From Collimonas silvisoli (lineage in GTDB: Bacteria; Pseudomonadota; Gammaproteobacteria; Burkholderiales; Burkholderiaceae_D), in the NCBI RefSeq assembly GCF_018305005.1, contig NZ_JAGQEG010000067.1, positions 1-32,401 of the forward strand: a stretch of 32,401 nt of DNA, written 5' to 3'. The position numbers were made by a program, and so were the translations under genes. Shown here one piece after another: positions 8,919 to 17,091 of this stretch. The notes below the pieces were generated by a model. The model saw only the letters and a list, made by a program, of their open reading frames with translations, was not told the DNA's origin and searched no databases. Each line of letters starts with the position of its first letter. The stretch's first letter is position 1.

Positions 8919-10076
8919 ATGGGAATCAAAGCAGTCTTTAAAACACTTCCTTTACTAATGCTTGCCGCCGGTCTGGGCAGCGCCGCGCACGCCGCCGACG
9001 TCAAGCTCGGTCTGGCTGCCGCATTAACCGGGCCTGCGGCAAAATACGGCGTCGCCATCAAGAACGGCTTTTCGCTGGCGGCCGATGAAGTCAACGCTGC
9101 CGGCGGCGTCAACGGCAACAAGCTGCAACTGATCATCGAAGACGAACAAGGCAAGAAAGAAGAAGCCATCAACGTCTTCAAGAAACTGATCTTCAAGGAC
9201 AAGGCTCTGCTGGTATTCGGCCCTACCCTGTCCAACTCGGCGTTTGCCGCCGACCCGATCGCCAATGCCGCCAAAGTGGTGGCTTTCGGCACCAGCAACA
9301 CCGCCGACGGCATCACTGCCATGGGCCCGTTCACCTTCCGCAACTCCGTAATGGAAGCCGACGTCCTGCCGGTTACCACACGCGCTGCGGTCAAGCATTT
9401 CGGCCTCAAGAAAGTCGCCATCATCTACGGTAACGACGACGCTTTCACCAAGAGCGGCTACGACGTGTTCAAGGCGACCCTGGCGAACCAGAAAATCCCG
9501 GTCACCACCACCGAAGCGTATGCCAAGGGCGACGTCGACTTCAAGGCGCAGCTAACCAAGATCAAGGCCAGCAATCCGGATGCGATCGTCTGCTCCTGCC
9601 TGACCGAAGAAGCGGCCAACATCATCCTGCAAACCCGCGCGCTGGGCATGAAACAACCGTTCATCGGCGGCAACGGCCTGAACTCGCCGAAGCTGTTTGA
9701 TATCGCCAAAGGCGCCGGCGACGACACCATCATGGGTAGCCCATGGTCGTCGGAAAACCTGACACCGGCCAACAAGGCCTTCATAGCAGCGTATAAAGCC
9801 AAGTTCGGCAGCGATCCGGATCAATTCGCCGCGCAAGCCTACGACGCCCTGCACGTGGTGGCCGCCGCTTTGAAGAACGTCAAGCTGAGCGGTGCGCTCG
9901 ACAAGGACCGGATTGCCTTGCAACAGGCCCTGCCTGCGGTAACGATTGAAGGCGCAACTGGCAAGTTTGCGTTCCGCAAAGCGCCGCCGGTGACCGGCAA
10001 GGAAGTTGGTTACGATGCGCAGCAGGACGCGATTGTGAATATTGCCAAGGGTGGCAAGTTTGTGTTGCTGAAGTAA
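8919..10076 (+). CDS. livJ: branched-chain amino-acid ABC transporter substrate-binding protein
   Basis: A 385-residue periplasmic binding protein of the Leu/Ile/Val (peripla_BP_6) family. The signal peptide (about 1-26, ending SAAHA before ADVKLG) is followed by the typical start of the mature domain, LGLAAALTGPAAKYG, and by LIIEDEQGKKEEAINVFKKLI and AVKHFGLKKVAIIYGND. It supplies the LivHMGF transporter encoded directly downstream. The ATG at 8919 is chosen because of a strong GGAGG ribosome binding site; the frame is open 90 bp further upstream, where no signal peptide would be N-terminal. Family members bind leucine, isoleucine, valine or other small amides and amino acids, so the ligand is not fixed. 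Confidence 0.92.
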   Translation: MGIKAVFKTLPLLMLAAGLGSAAHAADVKLGLAAALTGPAAKYGVAIKNGFSLAADEVNAAGGVNGNKLQLIIEDEQGKKEEAINVFKKLIFKDKALLVFGPTLSNSAFAADPIANAAKVVAFGTSNTADGITAMGPFTFRNSVMEADVLPVTTRAAVKHFGLKKVAIIYGNDDAFTKSGYDVFKATLANQKIPVTTTEAYAKGDVDFKAQLTKIKASNPDAIVCSCLTEEAANIILQTRALGMKQPFIGGNGLNSPKLFDIAKGAGDDTIMGSPWSSENLTPANKAFIAAYKAKFGSDPDQFAAQAYDALHVVAAALKNVKLSGALDKDRIALQQALPAVTIEGATGKFAFRKAPPVTGKEVGYDAQQDAIVNIAKGGKFVLLK

Positions 10077-10079
10077 TCC

Positions 10080-10144
10080 AGTTAATAGGGGACAGAGTTT
10101 ATGAGTCGCCGTAGCGCGACGAGTTACTCTGACCCCACTTAACT
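10080..10144. repeat. REP/MITE-like imperfect palindrome between livJ and livH
   Basis: A 65-bp imperfect palindrome has 19-nt arms 10080-10098 and 10126-10144 (AGTTAATAGGGGACAGAGT and its partner match at 16 of 19 positions) and an inner 5-bp stem (GTCGC/GCGAC). A TATTTTTG run follows immediately on the plus strand. Motifs of the GGGGTCAGAGT type recur in many proteobacterial genomes, often with REP-associated transposases (general knowledge). Here it may attenuate transcription or stabilise livJ mRNA. Confidence 0.6.
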
Positions 10145-10179
10145 ATTTTTGCGGCTGATTTAAAGAAGAAAAAACCTCC

Positions 10180-11061
10180 ATGCTTGAACAACAACTCATC
10201 AACGCCCTCTCCTTGGGCAGCGTGTATGCGCTGTTTGCCCTGGGCTTCACGCTGGTCTTCGGCGTGCTGGGCGTGATCAATTTATCGCACGGCGCCATCT
10301 TCATGCTGGGCAGCTACGCCGCGTTGCTGCTGGTTGAACACCTGGCGCTGCCGCTCTGGCTGGCGATGCTGGCCGCCATGCTGGTGTCGGGCCTGATCGG
10401 CTTGCTGGTCGATTACCTGGTGCTGAAGCCGCTGCGCGCGCGCAACGCGCCGCATCTGGCGCCGATGATCGCCACCATCGGCGTCGCCACCATCCTCACC
10501 AGCCTGGCGCAAGGTTTGTTCGGCGCTGAAAACAAGCGCTTCCCGGTCGGCACGATTCCGGAAGACAGCTACAACTGGGGCCATCTGCACGTCACTGCGG
10601 TGCAAATCGGCATTGTCCTGATTTCCTTCATCCTGATGCTGGTGCTGCTGGCGGTGATGCGCCGCACCCAGCTCGGGCGCGCCTTGCGCGCCATCGCCGA
10701 ATCGCCGAAAGCGGCTTACCTGCTCGGCATCAATGTCGAAGGCTTGTTCTACCTGACCTCGTTCGCCGCTGCCGCCCTGGGCGGCGCTGCCGGCGTGCTG
10801 GTCGGCCTGTCGTTCAACGCGATTACGCCGTTCATGGGGCAACCGATGCTGCACAAAGGCATCGCCGTCATCATCCTGGGCGGCATGGGCGACATCCGCG
10901 GCGCCATGATCGCCGGCCTGTTCCTCGGCTTTGCCGAAGTGCTGACGGTGGCCTATATTTCCAGCGATTTCCGCGACGCGGTGGGCTTCGGTTTGCTGTT
11001 CCTGATTTTATTGGTCAAGCCTTCCGGCATGTTCGGCAAAGTGCTGGAAAGGAAGGCTTGA
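10180..11061 (+). CDS. livH: branched-chain amino-acid ABC transporter permease LivH
   Basis: A 293-residue inner-membrane permease (BPD_transp_2 family) with about eight hydrophobic segments. Family landmarks include the N-terminal LEQQLINALSLGSVYALFALG, FGVLGVINLSHGAIFMLG, and the cytoplasmic loop GRALRAIAESPKAAYLLGIN that contacts the ATPases. Together with LivM it forms the channel for branched-chain amino acids. It is 104 bp downstream of livJ, with a palindromic element between them, and 1 bp before livM. Confidence 0.94.
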   Translation: MLEQQLINALSLGSVYALFALGFTLVFGVLGVINLSHGAIFMLGSYAALLLVEHLALPLWLAMLAAMLVSGLIGLLVDYLVLKPLRARNAPHLAPMIATIGVATILTSLAQGLFGAENKRFPVGTIPEDSYNWGHLHVTAVQIGIVLISFILMLVLLAVMRRTQLGRALRAIAESPKAAYLLGINVEGLFYLTSFAAAALGGAAGVLVGLSFNAITPFMGQPMLHKGIAVIILGGMGDIRGAMIAGLFLGFAEVLTVAYISSDFRDAVGFGLLFLILLVKPSGMFGKVLERKA

Positions 11062-11062
11062 G

Positions 11063-11974
11063 ATGATTGAATTGATTACAAGCATGGGCTTCATGGATTG
11101 GTGGGATAGTTTCTGGTCGACCTATAACACCGTGATTTTCAGCCTCGGCGTCAACGCCATGCTGGCGCTGTCGATTTATATCACCCTGTCGTGCGGCTTG
11201 CTGTCGCTGGCCAATGCGGCGTTCATGGGCATCGGCGCTTATACCGCAGCGCTGATCAGCATGCAGACCGGCCTGCCGTTCCCGGCCGCGCTGGCGATCG
11301 GCGGCGCGCTGCCGGCGCTGGTGGCGCTGATCATCGGCATTCCGACCTTGCGTCTGTCCGGCGTCTATCTGGCGATGGCAACCCTGGGTTTCGGCGAGGT
11401 GGTGCGGGTCATTGTGCTGAACATGGATATCACCGGCGGCCCGCTCGGCTTGAACGGCATTCCCTTGAAAACCGAATGGTGGCACATCGTGCTGCTGCTG
11501 GCGCTTACGCTGTACATCCTGGCGCGCATCCGCCGCTCGAAAATCGGCCGCGCCTTCGAAGCCATCAAGGAAGATGAAGTGGCGGCGCGCCTGATGGGCA
11601 TCAATGTGGCGGGCTACAAACTGCTGGCTTTCGTCATCGGCGCCGCCATCGCCGGCGTGGCCGGCGGCCTCAATGCGCACTACACCTTCACCATCGGCCC
11701 CGGCAACTACGCTTTCGAAAACGCCGTCGAGATCCTGACCATGGCGGTGTTCGGCGGCTCCAGCACCCTGATCGGCCCGACCCTGGGCGGCATGATACTG
11801 ACGCTGCTGCCGGAAGCGCTGCGCGATTTCAACAGTTATCGTTCGGTGGTCAACGGTCTGATCCTGGTATTGGTGATCCTGTATCTGCCGAAGGGCATCT
11901 GGGATCCGCGCCGGATCCGGACATGGGTTCGAGCACACTCCCAGCGCAAGCCGCAGGCTGGAGGAAATAATTAA
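11063..11974 (+). CDS. livM: branched-chain amino-acid ABC transporter permease LivM
   Basis: A 303-residue permease and partner of LivH. It shows LSCGLLSLANAAFMGIGAYTAAL and LSGVYLAMATLGFGEVVRV, both family landmarks, and the coupling loop GRAFEAIKEDEVAARLMGIN. About eight to nine membrane segments are predicted by hydrophobicity. The C-terminus is basic and hydrophilic. The stop codon TAA shares one base with the livG start, so translation is likely coupled. Confidence 0.94.
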   Translation: MIELITSMGFMDWWDSFWSTYNTVIFSLGVNAMLALSIYITLSCGLLSLANAAFMGIGAYTAALISMQTGLPFPAALAIGGALPALVALIIGIPTLRLSGVYLAMATLGFGEVVRVIVLNMDITGGPLGLNGIPLKTEWWHIVLLLALTLYILARIRRSKIGRAFEAIKEDEVAARLMGINVAGYKLLAFVIGAAIAGVAGGLNAHYTFTIGPGNYAFENAVEILTMAVFGGSSTLIGPTLGGMILTLLPEALRDFNSYRSVVNGLILVLVILYLPKGIWDPRRIRTWVRAHSQRKPQAGGNN

Positions 11975-12735
11975 TGTTGCAACTCAAGAACATCAGCAAG
12001 AACTTCGGCGGCCTGCAGGTTCTGCAAGACGTCAATTTCAACGTCCCGCAAGGCGGCATCTTCGGTTTGATCGGCCCTAACGGCGCCGGCAAGACCACCG
12101 TCTTCAACCTGATCACCGGCCTGCTGCGCGCATCCGGCGGCGGCATCGAATTCGACGGCCAGGATATCGGCAAGGTGGCGCCGCACAAGATTACCGAACG
12201 CGGCATCGCCCGCACCTTCCAGAACATCCGCGTGTTCAAGGAAATGACCTTGCTGGAAAACGTCGTGGTCGGCATGCATGACCATATGCACTACGGCTTT
12301 GGCAGCTTGCTGTTCAATCTCGGCGGTTTCCGCAAGATCGAAGCCCAGGCCCGCGAACGCGCACTGGAATTGCTGTCATGGGTGCGCCTGGACCATAAGG
12401 CGCAGATGCTGGCCGATAGCCTGTCCTACGGCGAGCAGCGCAAGCTGGAATTCGCCCGGGCGCTGGCAACCAAACCCAAGCTGTTGCTGCTCGACGAGCC
12501 GGTGGCCGGCATGAACCCGGCCGAAAAAACCGAGCTGATGACAGAAATCCTGAATATCAAGCAACGCGGTTTCAGCATCTTCATGATCGAACACGATATG
12601 CGTTTCGTGATGGGTCTGTGCGACCGCATCGCGGTGCTCAACTTCGGCCGCATCATCGCCGAAGGCAGCCCCGACCAGATCAAGAATAACCAGGAAGTGA
12701 TTGAAGCCTATCTGGGTAAGGAAGACGCAGAATGA
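11974..12735 (+). CDS. livG: branched-chain amino-acid ABC transporter ATP-binding protein LivG
   Basis: A 253-residue ATPase. It has Walker A GPNGAGKTT (34-42), the LivG-type Q-loop region IARTFQNIRVFKEMTLLENV, the signature LSYGEQRKLEFARALA, Walker B LLLLDEPVAGMNP, and the switch histidine in MIEHDMRFVMGLCD. The MNPAEK and MRFVM segments are characteristic of LivG rather than LivF. It pairs with LivF to energise LivHM and overlaps livF by 4 bp (ATGA). Confidence 0.95.
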   Translation: MLQLKNISKNFGGLQVLQDVNFNVPQGGIFGLIGPNGAGKTTVFNLITGLLRASGGGIEFDGQDIGKVAPHKITERGIARTFQNIRVFKEMTLLENVVVGMHDHMHYGFGSLLFNLGGFRKIEAQARERALELLSWVRLDHKAQMLADSLSYGEQRKLEFARALATKPKLLLLDEPVAGMNPAEKTELMTEILNIKQRGFSIFMIEHDMRFVMGLCDRIAVLNFGRIIAEGSPDQIKNNQEVIEAYLGKEDAE

Positions 12736-13469
12736 ATAGCGAAGTCAACATGAACCGGACACCGATTCTGCAAGTGCAGGACCTGGCGGTTTCATACGGC
12801 CATATCGAAGCGGTCAAAGGCATAGACCTGGCGCTCAATGAAGGTCAGATCACAGCGCTGGTGGGCGCCAACGGCGCCGGCAAAAGCACCGCCCTGCTGG
12901 CCATCTCCGGCTTGCTCAAGCCAACTCGCGGGCAGGTGCTGTTCGAGCGCCAGGACCTGACCAAGCTGTCGCCGCACAAGATCGTCCAGAGCGGCGTCGT
13001 GCAAGTTGCCGAAGGCCGCGCCACGCTGACCACCTTGAGCATCGCCGAAAACCTGGCGCTGGGCGCCTACACCCGCAAGGACAAAACGCAGATCGCCAAG
13101 GATCTGGACTGGGTCTATTCCCTGTTCCCGGTGCTGCAACGGCGCAAGGACGGTTTGGCCGGCAACCTGTCCGGCGGCGAACAGCAGATGCTGGCCATCG
13201 GCCGCGCCCTGATGGCCAAGCCGCGCGTGCTGCTGCTGGACGAACCGTCGATGGGGCTAGCGCCGCTGCTGGTGCAAGAGATTTTCCGCATCGTCCAGGA
13301 AATCAACCGCACCGGCCTGACGATTCTGCTGGTGGAACAAAACGTCCGCCAGGCGTTGCGGATCGCCCAGCGCGGCTATGTGCTGGAAACCGGCAAGATT
13401 GTGCTGGCCGATAGCGGCAGCAATCTGCTGAATAATCCTAAGGTGCTGGAAGCGTATCTGGGTGGTTGA
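12732..13469 (+). CDS. livF: branched-chain amino-acid ABC transporter ATP-binding protein LivF
   Basis: A 245-residue ATPase. It has Walker A GANGAGKST (45-53), the LivF-type VQVAEGRATLTTLSIAENL, the signature LSGGEQQMLAIGRALM, Walker B VLLLDEPSMGLAP, and LLVEQNVRQAL with a Gln-Asn in place of the usual His-Asp switch, as normal in LivF. It starts in the last codon of livG; a second Met six codons in is an alternative start. It is the last gene of the operon, with a 24-bp palindrome 36 bp after the stop. Confidence 0.95.
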   Translation: MNSEVNMNRTPILQVQDLAVSYGHIEAVKGIDLALNEGQITALVGANGAGKSTALLAISGLLKPTRGQVLFERQDLTKLSPHKIVQSGVVQVAEGRATLTTLSIAENLALGAYTRKDKTQIAKDLDWVYSLFPVLQRRKDGLAGNLSGGEQQMLAIGRALMAKPRVLLLDEPSMGLAPLLVQEIFRIVQEINRTGLTILLVEQNVRQALRIAQRGYVLETGKIVLADSGSNLLNNPKVLEAYLGG

Positions 13470-13505
13470 GATGCTCTGCATTAAAACCATGTAGCGCTCA
13501 AATTC

Positions 13506-13529
13506 AAGGCCAATATGCATATTGGCCTT
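13506..13529. terminator. 24-bp perfect palindrome after livF, possible terminator
   Basis: AAGGCCAATATG is followed directly by its exact reverse complement, giving a perfect 24-bp palindrome. It lies downstream of livF. Only ATTCAATT follows, so termination would be weak; an operator for the following gene is an equal alternative. Confidence 0.45.
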
Positions 13530-13632
13530 ATTCAATTCCGGCATACCTGTGCATAGGTGAAGCGAGTATCTTCCCTGCAAGTTCGGCCATGCCGATAAAA
13601 ATCATAGCTAGTCTTGCAGAAAGAAATAAACC

Positions 13633-14121
13633 ATGTTGGGCATTGCTCTACTGTTCATCGGCGCAGTGCTGGTCGTCAATGGCGTCGGCCTGACCGGCCG
13701 GATCGAGGCGCGTGAAAACGCTGTCTTCAATTTTCTGGTTGGCACGCTTGCACTGTTCATCAGCTTGCTAGGTTTGGTCCGCAGCACTGACAATGCCGGC
13801 TACCTCAGCGTGGCGGCGGGCTTGCTGTTTGCTTTCACTTATCTGTATCTGGCGGTGGTGCAATGGAAAGGCATGAACGGCAAAGGACTTGGCTGGTATT
13901 GCCTGTTCGTCGCCATCAATACCTTGCCGATGGCATGGCTGGCGATCAGCCAGGATATGCGTTCGACCATGATGTGGCTGACCTGGGGCGCACTTTGGTT
14001 CTTGTTTTTTCTGGCGCTGGCGCTTCAAAAAACCATTCGCTCATTGGGTGTCATTACCGCGATAATCGGAATTGTCTCTTGCTGGATTCCGGGTTTTCTG
14101 ATGCTGGCCGGCCGCTGGTAA
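13633..14121 (+). CDS. AmiS/UreI-family membrane transporter (urea/amide channel)
   Basis: This 162-residue, strongly hydrophobic protein has about six membrane segments (approximately 3-20, 32-50, 57-76, 85-104, 114-131, 137-156). The start MLGIALLFIGAVLVVNGVGLTGRIE and the following NFLVGTLALFISLLGL match the AmiS/UreI family, which includes the acid-gated urea channel of Helicobacter and the amide transporter next to amidases. It probably conducts urea or short amides across the inner membrane. Neither amidase nor urease is in the window, though arginase at 3675 makes urea. The gene converges with the lipoprotein gene, with 9 bp between their stop codons. Confidence 0.8.
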   Translation: MLGIALLFIGAVLVVNGVGLTGRIEARENAVFNFLVGTLALFISLLGLVRSTDNAGYLSVAAGLLFAFTYLYLAVVQWKGMNGKGLGWYCLFVAINTLPMAWLAISQDMRSTMMWLTWGALWFLFFLALALQKTIRSLGVITAIIGIVSCWIPGFLMLAGRW

Positions 14122-14130
14122 AAGCCGCAA

Positions 14131-14646
14131 TCACTGCAGGCTGCCCCAGCGCTCCACCGCCGGCTCCGCCACCGCCCATTTCCACACATCGTCGCTGCGG
14201 CAAGCGCTGGCGGTATACCAGGCGCGATTCGACTGCGCGCCCTCCCCCGTATCGACCGACAATATCACTTCCTTGCACAGCGCCAGCGGAGTATCGATCA
14301 GGCGCGTGACGCGCACTTCTCCATGTTCGTTGCCGTAGCCGATCTGATGGACGATTGCCCAGCGCCGCGACTGCCCCACATCGAGCTGGCCGACGATGGC
14401 GGCGATTTCATCCTGCTCGGCTTTCTGCCAGTTGCGGAATATATATTTGGTGGTGGCGTCGGTAGCGGCTTGCACCCCTATGCCGATGGCGTAGCCGACT
14501 GCGGGATTGGAGGTAACGGCGCCGCTGGCGACGCCGGCCGCCGCACCGGCAAACCCGCCGATGCTGTTACAGCCGCTTAACGCTACCGCCGCCATCAGCA
14601 GGCAGACGCCGCCAATCGCGCTGCGCTGGAATCCATCTCGCCGCAT
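14131..14646 (-). CDS. small lipoprotein with glycine-zipper segment (copy 2 of a tandem pair)
   Basis: A 171-residue protein of unknown function. Its N-terminal lipoprotein signal has a hydrophobic core and lipobox LSGC (Cys near residue 26). Next comes a Gly/Ala-rich stretch (GGFAGAAAGVASGAV and GYAIGIGVQAA) of the glycine-zipper kind, then a soluble domain with two well-spaced cysteines, ending ERWGSLQ. It is clearly paralogous to the upstream gene at 14646-15170 (shared VQAA...Y, CKE, WKWA.AEPA.ERWG.LQ). Start and the upstream stop overlap in TGATG, so the two are translationally coupled. The family is not recognised; an envelope or outer-membrane location is inferred from the lipobox. 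Confidence 0.75.
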   Translation of the reverse strand: MRRDGFQRSAIGGVCLLMAAVALSGCNSIGGFAGAAAGVASGAVTSNPAVGYAIGIGVQAATDATTKYIFRNWQKAEQDEIAAIVGQLDVGQSRRWAIVHQIGYGNEHGEVRVTRLIDTPLALCKEVILSVDTGEGAQSNRAWYTASACRSDDVWKWAVAEPAVERWGSLQ

Positions 14647-15170
14647 CACTGCAGCGCTCCCCAGCGCTCGGTGGCGGGTTCGGCAGAGGCCCACTTCCAG
14701 GCGGCACCCGACTGGCATATGGTTGCCACGTAAAATTCACTGGTAGGCTTGCTGGCTTGATCGACCAGGCCGTCGATGGAAAACACGATTTCCTTGCAGC
14801 TCATGCCCTGGCTGCTGATGACCCGGCTGACGGTGACCCGGCCGCGTTCATTATCTTCAATCGGCAGCGAGTGCTTGATCTGCCAGTTGGCGACCGCGCC
14901 GACAGCGAGGCTGCCGGCCGCTTTGGCGATGACATCCTGCTCCTCGCCGTGCACCTTGCGCTGTTCATATTGCACCCCCGCACGCGCTGCAGCTTGCACT
15001 CCAAGGCCGATGCCGGTTGCCACCGCGGCGTTATTAGTGACCTTGCCCGCCAGCGCAGTACCGGCAACCCCGGCCGCGGCGGAACTGCCCTCGGTCACCA
15101 CCGAACTGCAAGCGCTCAATCCCAACACGCCGCACCACACCAGCACACCGCTTATCTGCTTTAACTGCAT
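14646..15170 (-). CDS. small lipoprotein with glycine-zipper segment (copy 1 of a tandem pair)
   Basis: A 174-residue paralogue of the next gene. Its lipoprotein signal ends in the lipobox LSAC (Cys near residue 21), followed by a Gly/Ala-rich zipper (GSSAAAGVAGTALAGKV, GIGLGVQAAARAG) and a C-terminal domain with GMSCKEIVFSIDG and a WKWASAEPATERWGALQ ending. The ATG at 15170 is preferred over an in-frame TTG four codons earlier. The function is unknown. The paired organisation suggests the two proteins act together or were recently duplicated. Confidence 0.75.
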   Translation of the reverse strand: MQLKQISGVLVWCGVLGLSACSSVVTEGSSAAAGVAGTALAGKVTNNAAVATGIGLGVQAAARAGVQYEQRKVHGEEQDVIAKAAGSLAVGAVANWQIKHSLPIEDNERGRVTVSRVISSQGMSCKEIVFSIDGLVDQASKPTSEFYVATICQSGAAWKWASAEPATERWGALQ

Positions 15171-15358
15171 TACCGAATCCAATATATGAGGCGCCGATCA
15201 AAAAGACATCGACAGACATCAGCCAAAGATCGGCCAAACCCGCTGCCAGCATTTTAGAGGAGGAAACTTCGATTCAGTTCGATGGATAAAGTGGCGAATT
15301 GCAAATTCTTGTTAAATCGGCGCTGCATGGAAAGTGCGCTGAAAAATCAGCATCAGTA

Positions 15359-15904
15359 TTACATCGGACTACCGCCCATGCCACCCATGCCTTTACCGCG
15401 CCCCTTGCCAGCAGGCTTGTCCTTGTTTTCCGCCGGACTGCGCTCGCAAGAGGCTTGATCGACGCGTTGCAGCCGATCCGCCAGGAACAGCCGCAACGCC
15501 TGCCGCTGCCGATCATCCAGCGCATCGTTCATGGTCAGCCAGAGCTCGCGCAGCTGGCGGCCGTCCTGAAGCGCCAGTCCCGATTCCGTATCGAGCGCCG
15601 CCGCCAACTGCCGCAAATCGATGACTGGATCGTTCAAGCCTTTTGTCATGCCGGCTTGCAGATCGCGCTGGCGCTTTTCACGGTCGGCGAGAATAGTGCG
15701 AGTCTTGGTTTCCAGCTGACGCCACAAGGTTTGCTGATTCGGGTTCAGATGCAATTCGTCCTTCACCCCGTTCGCTGCCGGCAGCACATCCTCGCTACGA
15801 AAATCCATCACCGGCGCCGCCTGCAGCGACGACGCCAGGCCCAGGCTGAATAAGGCGGCGAGTGAACCCAGCTTTAAAGCGGACAACAACTGCTCAGGGC
15901 GCAT
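15359..15904 (-). CDS. Spy/CpxP-like periplasmic protein with Gly/Met-rich tail
   Basis: A 181-residue exported protein. The signal peptide (about 1-29, ending LQA before APVMDF) precedes a mostly helical, charged, Gln-rich body with LHLNPNQQTLWRQLE and a second LWLTMNDALDDRQRQALRLF segment. These resemble the LTxxQ repeats of Spy/CpxP periplasmic chaperones or metal-resistance sensors. The C-terminus (about 160-181) is Lys/Gly-rich then Gly/Met-rich (GMGGMGGSPM). The function is inferred from the helical LTxxQ-like pattern only. A GGAGA ribosome binding site precedes the ATG. Confidence 0.6.
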   Translation of the reverse strand: MRPEQLLSALKLGSLAALFSLGLASSLQAAPVMDFRSEDVLPAANGVKDELHLNPNQQTLWRQLETKTRTILADREKRQRDLQAGMTKGLNDPVIDLRQLAAALDTESGLALQDGRQLRELWLTMNDALDDRQRQALRLFLADRLQRVDQASCERSPAENKDKPAGKGRGKGMGGMGGSPM

Positions 15905-16110
15905 AACAATCTCCAGTAAACAAAGCGGCTATTTAACCGGAATTGCGGTCCCCGCGAAGCAGGTGAATCATTTGGTAACAGCCGCCCGCGCACCGATACA
16001 CAATGTTGCCGCCCGCAATTTGCGGATTTCGCACGCATTCTTCCCCGCGTTGCTCTATTCATTGCATTATTATTAGCAACTCACATTGCTATCGCGCGCT
16101 CCGGACTCCC

Positions 16111-17091
16111 ATGATAAAAATCTCTGGCCTTACCTTCGACTACCCCGGTCACCGCGCCTTGCATCAGGTCAGCCTGCACGTCGAGGCCGGCAGCGTGACT
16201 GCGCTGGTCGGCTCCAACGGCGCCGGCAAAACCACCTTGATGCGTTGCATCGCCGGCCTCGAAACGCCGCTCTCCGGTTCGATCAGCGTGGCCGGTCTGG
16301 ATGTGCTGGAACAGCCGCGTGAAGTGCACCGGATCATGGGCTACCTGTCCGATTTTTATGGCTTGTATCAGGAATTGACGGTGGCCCGATGTTTTGAATA
16401 CGCCGCCGCAGCGCAAGGCTTGCCGGCGCCGGCCATGCCGCAAGCGATACAAACCACCGCCCGCCAACTGGGGCTGACAGAACGCCTGCAGCAGACTTGC
16501 GACAAGCTCTCGCGCGGTTTGCGCCAGCGGGTAGCGATCGGCCAGGCCATCATTCACGCACCGAAACTCCTGCTGCTGGACGAACCGGCCTCCGGCCTCG
16601 ATCCGGAAGCGCGCGCCAGCCTGGCCGGTCTGTTCCGCCAGTTGCAGGCGCAAGGCATGACGCTGCTGGTGTCGTCGCATATCCTGGCAGAACTGGATGA
16701 GTATTCAAGCCACATGCTGGCTCTGCGCGACGGCAAAGTGCTGGAATATCGCGCACTGGATCACGGCAGCACGGCACTCGCTCCGCGCAAGTCGTTGCGG
16801 ATCACCCTGGCGCAAGCCAATCCCGGCTTGCAGGCGCAACTGGCGGCCGAACCGGCATTGCAGATCAGCGCCAGCGATGAGCGCAGCGCCGATGTCGTCT
16901 TCAGCGGCGACGAACATGCCCAGGCCGCATTGCTGGCGCGCCTGATCGGCGGCGGCCTGGCGATCAGCAGTTTCACCGATCAAAAGGAAAACCTGCAGCA
17001 ATCCTATCTGCGCTCGGTCGCCAGCTATGAAAATGGCCAAAGCGGGCAAAACGGACAACACACCCCATCCAACGGCAGGAGCGCATCGTGA
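16111..17091 (+). CDS. ABC-2 type transporter ATP-binding protein
   Basis: A 326-residue ATPase of the CcmA/NatA/DrrA-type export class. It shows Walker A GSNGAGKTT (34-42), the Q-loop region MGYLSDFYGLYQELTV, the signature LSRGLRQRVAIGQAI, Walker B LLLLDEPASGLDPEA and the switch histidine in VSSHILAELDEY. Beyond the nucleotide-binding domain (about 1-220) lies a roughly 100-residue C-terminal domain, common in this class, ending in a polar Asn/Gln/Gly-rich tail. The ATG at 16111 is chosen because it gives the standard N-terminus; the frame is open further upstream. It overlaps the permease start by 4 bp (GTGA). The substrate is unknown. Confidence 0.9.
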   Translation: MIKISGLTFDYPGHRALHQVSLHVEAGSVTALVGSNGAGKTTLMRCIAGLETPLSGSISVAGLDVLEQPREVHRIMGYLSDFYGLYQELTVARCFEYAAAAQGLPAPAMPQAIQTTARQLGLTERLQQTCDKLSRGLRQRVAIGQAIIHAPKLLLLDEPASGLDPEARASLAGLFRQLQAQGMTLLVSSHILAELDEYSSHMLALRDGKVLEYRALDHGSTALAPRKSLRITLAQANPGLQAQLAAEPALQISASDERSADVVFSGDEHAQAALLARLIGGGLAISSFTDQKENLQQSYLRSVASYENGQSGQNGQHTPSNGRSAS

